A stretch of DNA of 64,000 nucleotides from Prochlorococcus sp. AG-402-M15. Its GTDB lineage: Bacteria > Cyanobacteriota > Cyanobacteriia > PCC-6307 > Cyanobiaceae. The notes below the pieces were generated by a model, which did no database searches, had not been told where the DNA came from, and was given only the letters and a program-made list of their open reading frames with translations. Below, in pieces: positions 53,494-63,131 of this stretch. Numbering within the stretch: position 1 is the stretch's first letter; every line of letters starts with the position of its first letter. The stretch lies in the NCBI GenBank assembly GCA_003216615.1, contig QCIP01000001.1, positions 49,455 through 113,454 on the forward strand, given 5' to 3'. The position numbers were made by a program, and so were the translations under genes.

Positions 53494-53885
53494 ATTATTG
53501 GATTCAAAACTTGGTTCCACATGGAACTCCAGAAGAAATAGGTGTTATTCAACTTGCTTGGCTTGGCGATTCGGTTTGGGAACTTCATCAACGACTAAGA
53601 CATGTTCAATATCCTTTGAAATCAAAAGAACTCCATTTATCAGTAGTTAAGGAAGTTAAAGCACAATCTCAATCAAAATCTTTAAGTCAAATTGAACATT
53701 TATTAAATGCGAATGAAATGGATTTAATTAGACGTGCTAGAAATAAAACAAAGAGAATTCCAAAGTCCTCTGACCCTACTATATACTCGAGGGCAACTGG
53801 TTTTGAAACGCTTATCGGTTGGCTATTTCTAAAAGATCCTCAAAGATTATCAACTCTTTTTGAATATCTTGAAATTAAAATTTAA
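53490..53885 (+). CDS. mrnC: Mini-ribonuclease 3
   Basis: This is a dimeric RNase III catalytic domain without a double-stranded-RNA-binding domain. In Bacillus the family matures the 23S rRNA ends. It is 131 residues, with AWLGDSVWELHQR near the start, LIRRARNKTKR and YSRATGFETLIGWLF (with the acidic Glu). The start is TTG, overlapping the STAS stop by 4 bases, so coupling is likely; rlmB follows by 7 bases and acts on the same rRNA. Confidence 0.93.
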   Translation: MNYWIQNLVPHGTPEEIGVIQLAWLGDSVWELHQRLRHVQYPLKSKELHLSVVKEVKAQSQSKSLSQIEHLLNANEMDLIRRARNKTKRIPKSSDPTIYSRATGFETLIGWLFLKDPQRLSTLFEYLEIKI

Positions 53886-53892
53886 TTAATCT

Positions 53893-54897
53893 ATGAAAAA
53901 CTCATCTAATAATAATTCTTCTGGAAAAAATAGTAATCAATACAAAAAAAACTCAAATTCTTATTCTAAAAATGTAAATTCTTCAAAAAAAAATAATAGA
54001 ATTTTGAAAAATTCTGATAAAAATAAAGATTTTAACAATTTCAATGAAATTGAAAAAAAGAAAAGTAATTTTTCATCTTATAAAAGAAGTAGACCATTAA
54101 ATAGATCTAATATAAAATCTTCAAAAAAAGCGCCGGATATTTATCCAGCGATTGCAAATAAAAAAAATTTTGATGATTGGATATGGGGTAAACATTCTGT
54201 CTTGGCAGCTCTTGATAGTGAAAGAGCTATTAATAGGATTTGGTGTACATCGGAAATCTTTTCTTCAGAGAAATTCTATATTTCACTTAAAGACCTTAAA
54301 TCAAAAGGAATCCTCATTGAAGAAGTTTCCTGGAATAGGATTTCACAATTGACTTCTGGTGCTTCACATCAAGGTATAGCTTTACAGTTAGCATGCTCTA
54401 AAACAATATCCCTAGAAAAATTAATCGATTCTTCTAAAAAAAATTCTTCAAATCCTATTATTCTTGCTTTAGACGGTATTACTGATCCTCACAATGTTGG
54501 TGCAATAATAAGATCAGCAGAAGCATTTGATTGCAAAGGGATTATCATTGCTCAAAGAAGATCTGCAGGCTTAACTGGAACAGTTGCAAAGGTGGCTGCA
54601 GGAGCTTTGGAATACTTGCCAGTAAGTAGAGTTGTTAACTTAAATAGAGCACTTGAGGAACTTAAGAAAAATGGTTTTATTGTTATTGGATTATCTGGAG
54701 ATGGTCAATTATCGATCTCAAGCTTTAATGAAAATAATCCCTTGGTAGTAGTAGTAGGGGCTGAAGATAAAGGTATTTCTTTGCTTACTCAAAAAAAATG
54801 CGATTTCCTATTAAGGATTCCTCTTAAAGGTAAAACTCTAAGTTTAAATGCCTCTGTGGCAGCGGCAATATCACTATTTCACTTGACAAATAAATAA
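53893..54897 (+). CDS. rlmB: 23S rRNA (guanosine-2'-O)-methyltransferase RlmB/TrmH family
   Basis: It methylates a ribose in 23S rRNA (position 2251 in E. coli). It is 334 residues. Residues 1 to about 85 are a low-complexity Asn/Ser/Lys-rich extension. Residues 92-170 are the substrate-binding domain (WIWGKHSVLAALDSERAI), and the rest is the SPOUT knot with LDGITDPHNVGAIIRSAEAF, VVVVGAEDKGIS and LSLNASVAAAISLFH. It is in a group of rRNA-processing genes with mrnC. Confidence 0.92.
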   Translation: MKNSSNNNSSGKNSNQYKKNSNSYSKNVNSSKKNNRILKNSDKNKDFNNFNEIEKKKSNFSSYKRSRPLNRSNIKSSKKAPDIYPAIANKKNFDDWIWGKHSVLAALDSERAINRIWCTSEIFSSEKFYISLKDLKSKGILIEEVSWNRISQLTSGASHQGIALQLACSKTISLEKLIDSSKKNSSNPIILALDGITDPHNVGAIIRSAEAFDCKGIIIAQRRSAGLTGTVAKVAAGALEYLPVSRVVNLNRALEELKKNGFIVIGLSGDGQLSISSFNENNPLVVVVGAEDKGISLLTQKKCDFLLRIPLKGKTLSLNASVAAAISLFHLTNK

Positions 54898-55024
54898 GCT
54901 TATTTTGTAAATAATCAATTTTTTAAAATACAAATAAATATTGTTGTTTCAATATATTTATATAATTAATCAAAATTTATTGAATTTTTACTACAAAATT
55001 GTATACAATTTAACAAGAATTGAT

Positions 55025-55036
55025 GGTCTAAAGACC
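55025..55036. repeat. Short palindrome GGTCT-AA-AGACC before the DUF1816 gene
   Basis: This is a perfect 5-base stem with a 2-base loop, 8 bases before the TTG start. It may be a regulatory hairpin in the mRNA leader or a protein site. Too small a loop to be stable by itself as RNA. Confidence 0.25.
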
Positions 55037-55043
55037 AATAAAA

Positions 55044-55259
55044 TTGATTAGAAATTTTGGAAACAAACTCGGATTAGCTTGGTGGGCTAAAATTGAGACG
55101 GATCAACCCTCCACCACATACTGGTATGGTCCATTTATTACCAAACGAAGTTTAAAAGAAAATATGTCTTCTTTTATTAAAGATCTTTCCGATGAAGGTT
55201 CAAAAAACATTAAACATACTTTAGTTCGTTGTAAAAAAGAAGAACCATTAACTGTTTAA
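55044..55259 (+). CDS. DUF1816 domain protein, 71 aa
   Basis: It is a small soluble protein with the DUF1816 pattern (KLGLAWWAKIETDQPSTTYWYGPFITKRSLKENM). The TTG at 55044 is the best start: in-frame codons upstream meet a stop at 55029. The palindrome GGTCTAAAGACC (55025-55036) lies directly before it. As I recall, such domains occur with phycobilisome linker-like proteins in other cyanobacteria; here the function is unknown. Confidence 0.78.
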   Translation: MIRNFGNKLGLAWWAKIETDQPSTTYWYGPFITKRSLKENMSSFIKDLSDEGSKNIKHTLVRCKKEEPLTV

Positions 55260-55290
55260 TACCCTCTAATTTTAAGAGATAAATTGAAAA

Positions 55291-56739
55291 ATGAATTTTA
55301 ATTCTTTAAGAAAGGAAATTAATAGTAAAAATGCTTCTGTTAAAGAATTAGTAAATGATATTTTTTCAAAAATTGATTCTAAAGATCCAGAAATTAATTC
55401 ATATATTTGTACAACAAAAAATTTTGCAATCTCACAAGCTGAAAATATAGATAAATTAATTCAAAATGAAGAAATACTTCCTCCTCTTGCAGGAATTCCA
55501 ATAGCAATTAAGGATAATATTTGTACTAAGGGAGTAGTAACCACTTGCGCAAGTAAAATGCTCAGAAGCTTTGTTGCACCTTACGAATCGACGGTTTCTG
55601 GTAAATTATGGTCATCAGGTGGAATTTGTTTAGGTAAGACTAATTTGGATGAATTTGCAATGGGTAGTTCAACAGAAACTTCTGTATTTGGTACCACTTC
55701 AAATCCTTGGGATATTAATAGAGTTCCAGGAGGAAGTTCAGGAGGTAGTGCTGCTTCAGTTGCCGCTGGATTAGCTGCTGCTGCTATAGGTTCTGATACT
55801 GGAGGATCAATAAGACAACCAGCCTCTTTTTGTGGTGTTGTAGGTCTTAAGCCCACTTATGGAAGAGTAAGTAGATGGGGATTGGTAGCTTTCGCCAGCT
55901 CACTTGATCAAATTGGTCCAATTACAAATACTGTCTCAGATGCCGCTGAAATTCTTTATTCGATATCTGGTAATGACCCCTTAGATTCAACTTGTCTTGA
56001 TAAACCCGTACCAAATTATTTGAGTGATTTAAATAAATCCATAAAAGATTTAAAAATTGGAATTATTAAAGAATGCTTTGAACATCCAGGTCTTAATCCA
56101 GAAGTTAAAGAATCAGTTTTTTCTGGAGTTGAGAGACTCAAAACTTTAGGAGCCGAAATAATTGAAGTTGAATGTCCTAGGTTTAACGATGGAATTGCAA
56201 CATATTATGTAATTGCTCCATCTGAAGCATCTGCAAATTTAGCTAGATACGATGGTGTTAAATATGGATTTAGATCAAAGGAAGGATCTAATCTTTTAGA
56301 TATGACTTCAAAAAGCAGAGCTGAAGGATTTGGTGATGAAGTGCAAAGAAGAATTTTGATTGGAACTTATGCTTTGTCAGCTGGATATAGTGATGCTTAT
56401 TATAAAAAAGCACAAAAAGTCAGAACATTAATCAGAAAAGATTTTGATAATGCTTTTAAGAAAGTAGATATTTTATTAACCCCGACTTGTCCAACTACTG
56501 CTTTTCTGAAAGGTGATTTTGTCAATGATCCACTTTCTATGTATTTGTCTGATCTCTTAACTGTTCCTGCTAATTTAGCCGGACTCCCAGCTATTAGCAT
56601 TCCATGTGGTTTTGATAGTAAAGGATTGCCTATAGGACTTCAACTTATAGGTAATGTTTTGGAAGAGAATAGAATATTAAATGCCGCAAATATTTTCGAA
56701 ATTGATGCTCAGGTAATTAAGAATAGACCTTTAATATAA
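55291..56739 (+). CDS. gatA: Aspartyl/glutamyl-tRNA(Asn/Gln) amidotransferase subunit A
   Basis: It is the amidase subunit of GatCAB, which makes Gln-tRNA(Gln) (and Asn-tRNA) by amidating the mischarged tRNA. It is 482 residues; the Ser-Ser-Lys triad is Lys74 (IAIKDN), Ser147 (GGSSGGS) and Ser171 ([10 protein letters not shown]). It is 31 bases after the DUF1816 gene and 84 bases before dnaE. Confidence 0.98.
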   Translation: MNFNSLRKEINSKNASVKELVNDIFSKIDSKDPEINSYICTTKNFAISQAENIDKLIQNEEILPPLAGIPIAIKDNICTKGVVTTCASKMLRSFVAPYESTVSGKLWSSGGICLGKTNLDEFAMGSSTETSVFGTTSNPWDINRVPGGSSGGSAASVAAGLAAAAIGSDTGGSIRQPASFCGVVGLKPTYGRVSRWGLVAFASSLDQIGPITNTVSDAAEILYSISGNDPLDSTCLDKPVPNYLSDLNKSIKDLKIGIIKECFEHPGLNPEVKESVFSGVERLKTLGAEIIEVECPRFNDGIATYYVIAPSEASANLARYDGVKYGFRSKEGSNLLDMTSKSRAEGFGDEVQRRILIGTYALSAGYSDAYYKKAQKVRTLIRKDFDNAFKKVDILLTPTCPTTAFLKGDFVNDPLSMYLSDLLTVPANLAGLPAISIPCGFDSKGLPIGLQLIGNVLEENRILNAANIFEIDAQVIKNRPLI

Positions 56740-56823
56740 ATTTGTATTAATAGTTAATTTGTAATCACAAACTATAGATATTTTAAAAATTTTCTCTATC
56801 TTATATATATAAGTTAATTGAGT

Positions 56824-59800
56824 ATGGGTTTCGTTCCGCTTCATAATCACAGTGACTACAGTCTTCTTGATGGGGCAAGTCAAATTTCAAAAATTGTAGA
56901 TAGAGCTTATGATCTTGGAATGGATTCTATCGCACTAACTGATCATGGAGTTATGTATGGAGTTCTTGATTTAATCAAAAAGTGTAAAGAGAAAGGTATA
57001 AAACCAATTATTGGAAATGAAATGTATGTGATTAACGGATCTATTGATGATCCTCAACCAAAAAAGGAAAAAAGATATCATTTGGTGGTATTAGCAAAAA
57101 ATTATACTGGCTATAAGAATCTTGTAAAGTTAACGACAATTAGTCATTTGAATGGGATGAGAGGTCGAGGTATTTTTTCTAGACCATGTATTGATAAGTT
57201 TCTTTTAAATAAATATAAGGATGGCCTCATAGTTTCTACAGCTTGTCTTGGAGGGGAGATACCCCAAGCCATCTTAAAAGGTAGATTTGATGTAGCAGAG
57301 AATATAGCTCTTTGGTATAAAAAATTATTTTCAGATGATTTTTACTTAGAAATACAAGATCACGGATCCATTGAGGACAGAATTGTTAATGTCGAATTAT
57401 TAAAGATTGGGATGAAGCATCAAATAAAAGTCATCGCTACCAACGATGCTCATTACCTATCAAATATGGATGTTGAAGCACATGATGCTTTGCTTTGTGT
57501 ATTAACCGGAAAACTAATAAGCGATCAAAAAAGATTGAGATATACCGGTACTGAATATATTAAAAGTGAAAGTGAAATGCTTGAACTATTTAAAGATCAT
57601 ATAGATGATGAATCAATTAAAGAGGCAGTAAACAATACAGTAGAAATTTCTCAAAAAATTGAAGCATTTGATTTGTTTGGTGAATATAGAATGCCAAAAT
57701 TTCCTCTTGAAGAAGAGACAGATTCATTTTCTCTACTAACACAACTATCTAAAGAAGGTCTTTTAAAAAGACTTAAAAAAAACGATTTTACAGAAGTTGA
57801 TGATAATTATAAAAAAAGACTATCTTCGGAATTAAAAATTATAAAAGACATGGGTTTCCCAGATTATTTTTTGGTTGTTTGGGATTACATCAAATTTGCA
57901 AGAGATAACTCTATCCCAGTAGGACCAGGCAGAGGTTCTGCAGCAGGCTCACTAGTAGCCTATGCCCTTCAAATCACGAATATAGATCCTGTTGAGCATG
58001 GATTATTGTTTGAGAGATTTTTAAACCCTGCAAGAAAATCTATGCCAGATATTGATACAGACTTTTGTATTGATAGGAGAAATGAAGTTATTGATTATGT
58101 TACTACTCGATATGGAGAGGATAAAGTTGCACAAATAATTACTTTTAATAAAATGACTTCTAAGGCTGTTTTAAAAGATGTAGCAAGGGTTCTTGATATT
58201 CCTTATGGTGAGGCGGATAAATTGGCTAAGTTAATACCCGTTGTAAGAGGGAAGCCATATAAACTTAATGAAATGATTGATAAGAATTCTCCTAGCAAAG
58301 AGTTTAGAGATAAATATACCAATGACAATAGGGTAAAAAAATGGATTGATTTGGCATTAAGAATTGAGGGGACAAATAAAACATATGGAGTTCATGCTGC
58401 AGGAGTTGTTATTGCATCAGATCCTCTTGATGAGCTTGTACCTCTTCAAAGGAATAATGAAGGACAAATAATAACCCAATATTCCATGGATGATATTGAA
58501 TCACTTGGATTGTTAAAAATGGATTTCTTGGGTCTTAAGAATCTTACGATGATTGAAAAGACAGTTTCTCTCATTAATCAATCCACTGGAAAGTCAATAA
58601 ATATTGATAATTTACCTCAAAATGATTGTAAAACCTTTGAGCTTATTGGTAGAGGAGATCTTGAAGGTATATTTCAACTTGAATCTTCTGGTATGAAACA
58701 AGTCGTAAAAGACTTTAAACCTAATTCTCTTGAGGATATCTCATCTATATTGGCTCTTTATAGACCTGGACCCCTTGATGCAGGGCTTATTCCTAAATTC
58801 ATAAATCGAAAAAATGGGAATGAAAAAGTTGATTTTCCTCATCCCTTTATTAAATCAATTCTTACCGAAACCTATGGAATTATGGTTTACCAAGAACAAA
58901 TTATGAAAATTGCTCAAGACTTAGCAGGCTACTCATTGGGTGATGCTGATTTACTTCGAAGAGCGATGGGGAAAAAAAAAGTATCAGAGATGGTAAAACA
59001 TAGAAATATTTTTGTTGAGGGTTCTATGAAGAAGGGTGTAAATGAAAAATTAGCTAATGATCTTTTTGATCAAATGGTTTTATTTGCAGAATATTGTTTT
59101 AACAAAAGCCACTCTACTGCTTATGGTGCAGTAACTTATCAAACTGCATTTCTAAAAGCTCATTTTCCTGTTGCATATATGGCAGCCCTTCTAAGCGTAA
59201 ATTCTGGTTCCAGCGACAAGATGCAAAGATATATTTCTAATTGTTATTCGATGGGAATAGAAGTTATTTCACCAAGCATTAATTTTTCTGGAATTGATTT
59301 CACTATTAAGAATAATCAGATTTTATTCGGTCTTTCTGCAATTAAAAATTTAGGAGATTCCGCAATAAGAAATATAATTGAAAACCGTAATAATTTTGGG
59401 TGTTTTAAGTCACTATCTGATTTGTGCGATCGTTTACCTTCTAATGTTCTTAACAAAAGAAGCCTTGAATCTCTAATTCATTGTGGAGCACTAGATGAGT
59501 TTTCAAATAACAATAATAGAGCTCAATTACTCTCAGATCTTGAACATGTTATTGAATGGGCCTCTTCACGTAATCGTGATAGATTGTCTGGACAAGGAAA
59601 TCTATTTGATTCTAAAGAAGAATTCTCAAATGTAGCTTTTTCTAATTCACAGTTAGCTAAAGTAGAGGATTATTCACTTATTGAGAAGTTAAAGTTAGAA
59701 AAGCAGCTTTTGGGGTTTTATTTATCTGATCATCCTTTAAAACATTTAACTAAACCAGCAAAACTTGTTTCTCCAGTTTGTATTTCTGATTTGGAAGAAA

Positions 59801-60321
59801 CAAAAGATAGAACTAAGGTATCTTTAGTTGGGATGATACCTGAATTAAAACAAATTACTACGAGAAAAGGAGATAGGATGGCTATAGTTCAGCTTGAAGA
59901 CCTTTCTGGAAGTTGCGAAGCAATAGTCTTTCCTAAAACCTATGTCAGATTATCAGAATTTCTTTTGACTGATACTAGATTATTGGTGTGGGGAACAATA
60001 GATAAAAAGAGTGATAAGACTCAATTAATAATTGATGATTGTAGAGAAATAGATAACCTTAAATTGCTTATTATTAATCTTGAAAGTGTTCAAGCATCAG
60101 ATGTAAGAGTACAAAATACCTTAAGAGACTGTTTAATTAAATTTAAGCCAGATAAAGGTAAATGTGGAATCAAGATTCCAGTTTTAGCGGCAGTAAGAGA
60201 TAATAATAATGTTACCTACGTTAAATTTGGGGAACAATTTTGTATAGGTGATTTACAAGGAGCATGTAAATTATTAGAAGATAAATCATTTCAAGTTAAT
60301 TTGAAATCTTTAGTTTCCTAG
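56824..60321 (+). CDS. dnaE: DNA polymerase III subunit alpha
   Basis: This is the replicative polymerase catalytic subunit, 1165 residues. It has the PHP domain (LHNHSDYSLLDGAS at the start, ALTDHG), the catalytic aspartates Asp409 and Asp411 in MPDIDTDFC, the fingers with VYQEQIMKIAQDLAGY, and an OB domain (LKQITTRKGDRMAIVQLED). The site where many cyanobacteria carry a split intein (after AEY, before Cys758 of CFNKSH) is uninterrupted. The ATG at 56824 is preferred to the TTG at 56818. Confidence 0.98.
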   Translation: MGFVPLHNHSDYSLLDGASQISKIVDRAYDLGMDSIALTDHGVMYGVLDLIKKCKEKGIKPIIGNEMYVINGSIDDPQPKKEKRYHLVVLAKNYTGYKNLVKLTTISHLNGMRGRGIFSRPCIDKFLLNKYKDGLIVSTACLGGEIPQAILKGRFDVAENIALWYKKLFSDDFYLEIQDHGSIEDRIVNVELLKIGMKHQIKVIATNDAHYLSNMDVEAHDALLCVLTGKLISDQKRLRYTGTEYIKSESEMLELFKDHIDDESIKEAVNNTVEISQKIEAFDLFGEYRMPKFPLEEETDSFSLLTQLSKEGLLKRLKKNDFTEVDDNYKKRLSSELKIIKDMGFPDYFLVVWDYIKFARDNSIPVGPGRGSAAGSLVAYALQITNIDPVEHGLLFERFLNPARKSMPDIDTDFCIDRRNEVIDYVTTRYGEDKVAQIITFNKMTSKAVLKDVARVLDIPYGEADKLAKLIPVVRGKPYKLNEMIDKNSPSKEFRDKYTNDNRVKKWIDLALRIEGTNKTYGVHAAGVVIASDPLDELVPLQRNNEGQIITQYSMDDIESLGLLKMDFLGLKNLTMIEKTVSLINQSTGKSINIDNLPQNDCKTFELIGRGDLEGIFQLESSGMKQVVKDFKPNSLEDISSILALYRPGPLDAGLIPKFINRKNGNEKVDFPHPFIKSILTETYGIMVYQEQIMKIAQDLAGYSLGDADLLRRAMGKKKVSEMVKHRNIFVEGSMKKGVNEKLANDLFDQMVLFAEYCFNKSHSTAYGAVTYQTAFLKAHFPVAYMAALLSVNSGSSDKMQRYISNCYSMGIEVISPSINFSGIDFTIKNNQILFGLSAIKNLGDSAIRNIIENRNNFGCFKSLSDLCDRLPSNVLNKRSLESLIHCGALDEFSNNNNRAQLLSDLEHVIEWASSRNRDRLSGQGNLFDSKEEFSNVAFSNSQLAKVEDYSLIEKLKLEKQLLGFYLSDHPLKHLTKPAKLVSPVCISDLEETKDRTKVSLVGMIPELKQITTRKGDRMAIVQLEDLSGSCEAIVFPKTYVRLSEFLLTDTRLLVWGTIDKKSDKTQLIIDDCREIDNLKLLIINLESVQASDVRVQNTLRDCLIKFKPDKGKCGIKIPVLAAVRDNNNVTYVKFGEQFCIGDLQGACKLLEDKSFQVNLKSLVS

Positions 60322-60322
60322 A

Positions 60323-60772
60323 TTAACTATTTTCATCAAAATTTTGAGTTGCAGGTTTAAAAGCTGCTTTTGCTCGTTTTATGTTCATTGGAATGTTTTC
60401 AATACCGAAAAAAGATCCAGGCTCCTTATCCCAACTGGCTGATAATATTCCAAAACTTAATCCTGCGAGACCTAATAAGAAAAATAACGCTGAAATTGCA
60501 ATTGTTGAGGAAGGAGGTATTTCAGCAATATTTCTTGTAACGATAATGTAGCTAACAACAAAAACTGACATCCCCAATATTGTCGGTATTCCTGCTGTAA
60601 AAAATATTCTTCTTGCCATTCTATCAGCAACATATTTAGGGATCCCAGTTGATGATCGGTTTGGGGTAGTTACTAGATTAGATGTTTTTTCTGGATTGGC
60701 GAAAGCAGTTTTCTCAGAATAGTTTTTTTTCTTTTTATTTTGCGTCTTTTTTTTTGATTGTTTTTTTTTCAT
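60323..60772 (-). CDS. PAM68-like photosystem II assembly protein
   Basis: It is 149 residues. The start is a very basic soluble stretch (KKKQSKKKTQNKKKKN), followed by a region with IPKYVADRMARRIFFTAGIPTILGM, then two membrane spans (about 71-91 and 103-123). The tail is WDKEPGSFFGIENIPMNI. This fits the PAM68 family, which helps early PSII assembly at the thylakoid. It is convergent with dnaE (1 base apart) and downstream of rpsO on the same strand. Confidence 0.9.
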   Translation of the reverse strand: MKKKQSKKKTQNKKKKNYSEKTAFANPEKTSNLVTTPNRSSTGIPKYVADRMARRIFFTAGIPTILGMSVFVVSYIIVTRNIAEIPPSSTIAISALFFLLGLAGLSFGILSASWDKEPGSFFGIENIPMNIKRAKAAFKPATQNFDENS

Positions 60773-60781
60773 TAATTGAAA

Positions 60782-61051
60782 TCATCCTCTGATTCCGATT
60801 TTCTTTACTAAATCTTGATATTTTTGAACGTTTTTCTCTTTTATGTAAGATAGTAATCTTTTCCTTTTACCAATCATTTTTAATAATCCTTGCCTTGATG
60901 AAAAATCATGAATGTTTCCTTGGAGATGGTCACTTAATTTTGAAATTCTTTTAGAGAGCATTGCAACCTGAACTTCCACTGACCCTGTATCAGTTGCATG
61001 TACTTGATGAGTTTCAATAAGCTTCTGTTTTTCAGCTGTATCTAATGACAT
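60782..61051 (-). CDS. rpsO: 30S ribosomal protein S15
   Basis: It is a 16S rRNA-binding protein of the small subunit platform, 89 residues. [19 protein letters not shown] and the [14 protein letters not shown] region are diagnostic. It lies 36 bases after ruvA on the same strand, and the PAM68-like gene follows closely. Confidence 0.98.
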   Translation of the reverse strand: MSLDTAEKQKLIETHQVHATDTGSVEVQVAMLSKRISKLSDHLQGNIHDFSSRQGLLKMIGKRKRLLSYIKEKNVQKYQDLVKKIGIRG

Positions 61052-61087
61052 AAAATTTATTTTCCTTTAATCCATAATACTACGTCA

Positions 61088-61762
61088 TCAAGCTATATTA
61101 CTACTATCCTTGTCTAGATAATTCATAGCTAATTTCAATAAATTTTCAAAGGATAAATTATTTCCTTTTATAGTAAAGTGATCTACTTCTTTAATAAGGA
61201 TTGGCAAAATAGTCTTTATTTCTTTATTTTTATAATTTAATGATTTAAGGGTTAACTGAAGTTCATCAAAAAGTTTATTAATTTCAGGATCCTTTATCTC
61301 AAATTTATCTTTGCCTCTTTCTTCTTCAATTTGTATTTCACTTTTAAATTTACTTTTTAATTCTAAAATCATCCTGTCACTCATTTTTTGTCCTATACCA
61401 GGTACTGAACAAATTAATTTTTTGTTTTGTGTTTTTATTGCATTGATAAATTCACAAATGGAAAATTTATTTAATATACCCATACCAATTTGAGATCCAA
61501 CACCTCGTATACTTAAAATTTCAATAAAGAAATTCTTTTGATCCTTTGATGTAAAGCCAAATAATAAATCTGAATCTTCTTTCTTTATATGTTTTATCCA
61601 GAGAGTTAAGTTTTTATTAAAAATCTGATTTGTTTTTAATTTGATAAAAAAGGATTCTAGTATTTGAATTTCGTACCCTAATCCTTGACAATTTATTAAA
61701 ACAAAAAATTTTTGATTAGTTTTCCATAATTCAACCAATTCTCCATTTATCCAACTAATCAA
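61088..61762 (-). CDS. ruvA: Holliday junction branch migration protein RuvA
   Basis: This tetramer binds the four-way junction and loads RuvB. It is 224 residues: an N-terminal OB fold (SWINGELVEL), the helix-hairpin-helix pair (SIRGVGSQIGMGILNKF, then VPGIGQKMSDRMILELK), and a C-terminal domain (about 165-220) that meets RuvB. Lysine rich as expected from the base composition. It is 0 bases from the secreted protein gene upstream. Confidence 0.95.
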   Translation of the reverse strand: MISWINGELVELWKTNQKFFVLINCQGLGYEIQILESFFIKLKTNQIFNKNLTLWIKHIKKEDSDLLFGFTSKDQKNFFIEILSIRGVGSQIGMGILNKFSICEFINAIKTQNKKLICSVPGIGQKMSDRMILELKSKFKSEIQIEEERGKDKFEIKDPEINKLFDELQLTLKSLNYKNKEIKTILPILIKEVDHFTIKGNNLSFENLLKLAMNYLDKDSSNIA

Positions 61763-62119
61763 TTAACCACCATCCACTTGACATCCAATTAGTGCACCCG
61801 CAGTGCCACCAACAGGTACTGCCCAAAATCTATCTTTACCTCTGGAAGAGGAAAGTGCTATTCCAGCTCCAATAAGACTTCCAATAAATGAACCTTCACT
61901 ACAGTCATTATCATCAATTTTTTCGGTTTGAATCTGATCTCCACATGGAATTACTACATTGACTTCATAACTTTTTACGAAACCAGGATTTGATTTTGTT
62001 CCAGGAAAATATTCTTCTCTATATTCAGTTCTTGTACATGTTACTGACTTTGGAGTTGTTGCTTTAACTTGAAGAATAGGAGAAAAACAAAACAATAAAA
62101 GTAAATAGAATAATTTCAT
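61763..62119 (-). CDS. Secreted glycine-zipper-like protein, 118 aa
   Basis: It has a signal peptide (KLFYLLLLFCFSPILQVKA, cleavage near 21). The mature protein has four cysteines, and a C-terminal glycine-rich stretch GSLIGAGIALSSSRG then GGTAGALIGCQV resembling a glycine-zipper outer-membrane-associated segment. It is probably in the cell envelope. It is next to ruvA without a gap, probably by transcription only. Confidence 0.7.
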   Translation of the reverse strand: MKLFYLLLLFCFSPILQVKATTPKSVTCTRTEYREEYFPGTKSNPGFVKSYEVNVVIPCGDQIQTEKIDDNDCSEGSFIGSLIGAGIALSSSRGKDRFWAVPVGGTAGALIGCQVDGG

Positions 62120-62144
62120 TGTAATTTTGCTCTTTATTAATATT

Positions 62145-63035
62145 CTATGTCCTTTTGATTATTTTGGTAGTGGATATAATAGTTCCTAATAATACTAGTG
62201 AAGCGCCTAATAAAAAATTTATGTTTATCATTTCACTGAAAAACAAAACCCCCCAAATTGACCCGAATAAAACTTGTAAATAGTTAATAGTCGAAGCCTC
62301 AGATGCTGATAAATTTTTTAATCCTATAGTCAAGAAAGTCTGACCTAATTGAGTAAATAAACCAATACCAATTATCCAAATTAATTCATTCCAATTTGGG
62401 GTAACCCAGTTGATTAATACAATTGGTAATAAAGTTATTAATGAAACAAGTGGAAAATATTCAATGATTACATAAATATCTTCAGTAAATACAAGTTTCT
62501 TAACTGTAACGTAGGCCAATGCAGTGCAGATTGAACCAAGGAAAGCTATAGAAACGGAAACTTTTCCAATTTCAACGTTTATATTTGATAATTGATCTGG
62601 ATTTAATATTATTAATATTCCAAGCCAGCCAATAATTAGAGCAAAAACAATATTCCTAGTTATTTTTTCGTTTATAAAGATGCAAGCAAATATAGATATA
62701 AAAATAGGATATGTGTACTGAATGACAGTAGATATACTAAGAGGCATATTTCTTATCGCATAAAAAATACAAATTAAAGCTGAAGTTCCTAAAATACCTC
62801 TTAAAATAAGTAATGGTTTATTATTTCCCAAAGGATTTATATTCTTAATTTTAATTATGAATAATGTAATCATTAAACTTAACAATGATCTGAATAAAAC
62901 TAATTCATAAATAGGAATTCTTTCATCAACATTTTTTACGCACAAAGTCATTAAACTAAAGAAGAATGATGCAAATACCAAATTAAACTTATTCAATGAA
63001 TTAAATTTTTTTTCTAATTCTGCGATATTTATCAT
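62145..63035 (-). CDS. EamA/DMT superfamily transporter
   Basis: This is a 296-residue protein with about ten membrane spans in two EamA repeats (FASFFFSLMTLCVKNV at the first repeat, and GSICTALAYVTVKKLVF at the second). Members move metabolites or drugs, often out of the cell. The substrate is unknown. It is divergent from dnaG with a 96-base gap. Confidence 0.88.
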   Translation of the reverse strand: MINIAELEKKFNSLNKFNLVFASFFFSLMTLCVKNVDERIPIYELVLFRSLLSLMITLFIIKIKNINPLGNNKPLLILRGILGTSALICIFYAIRNMPLSISTVIQYTYPIFISIFACIFINEKITRNIVFALIIGWLGILIILNPDQLSNINVEIGKVSVSIAFLGSICTALAYVTVKKLVFTEDIYVIIEYFPLVSLITLLPIVLINWVTPNWNELIWIIGIGLFTQLGQTFLTIGLKNLSASEASTINYLQVLFGSIWGVLFFSEMININFLLGASLVLLGTIISTTKIIKRT

Positions 63036-63131
63036 TTAAAAAAATAGTTTTATTGTGAAATTAAGTAGATTCTTATTTGATTTTGAACTATAACAAATAA
63101 ATCATTATTTATTTTTTGATAAAAATTCTCA

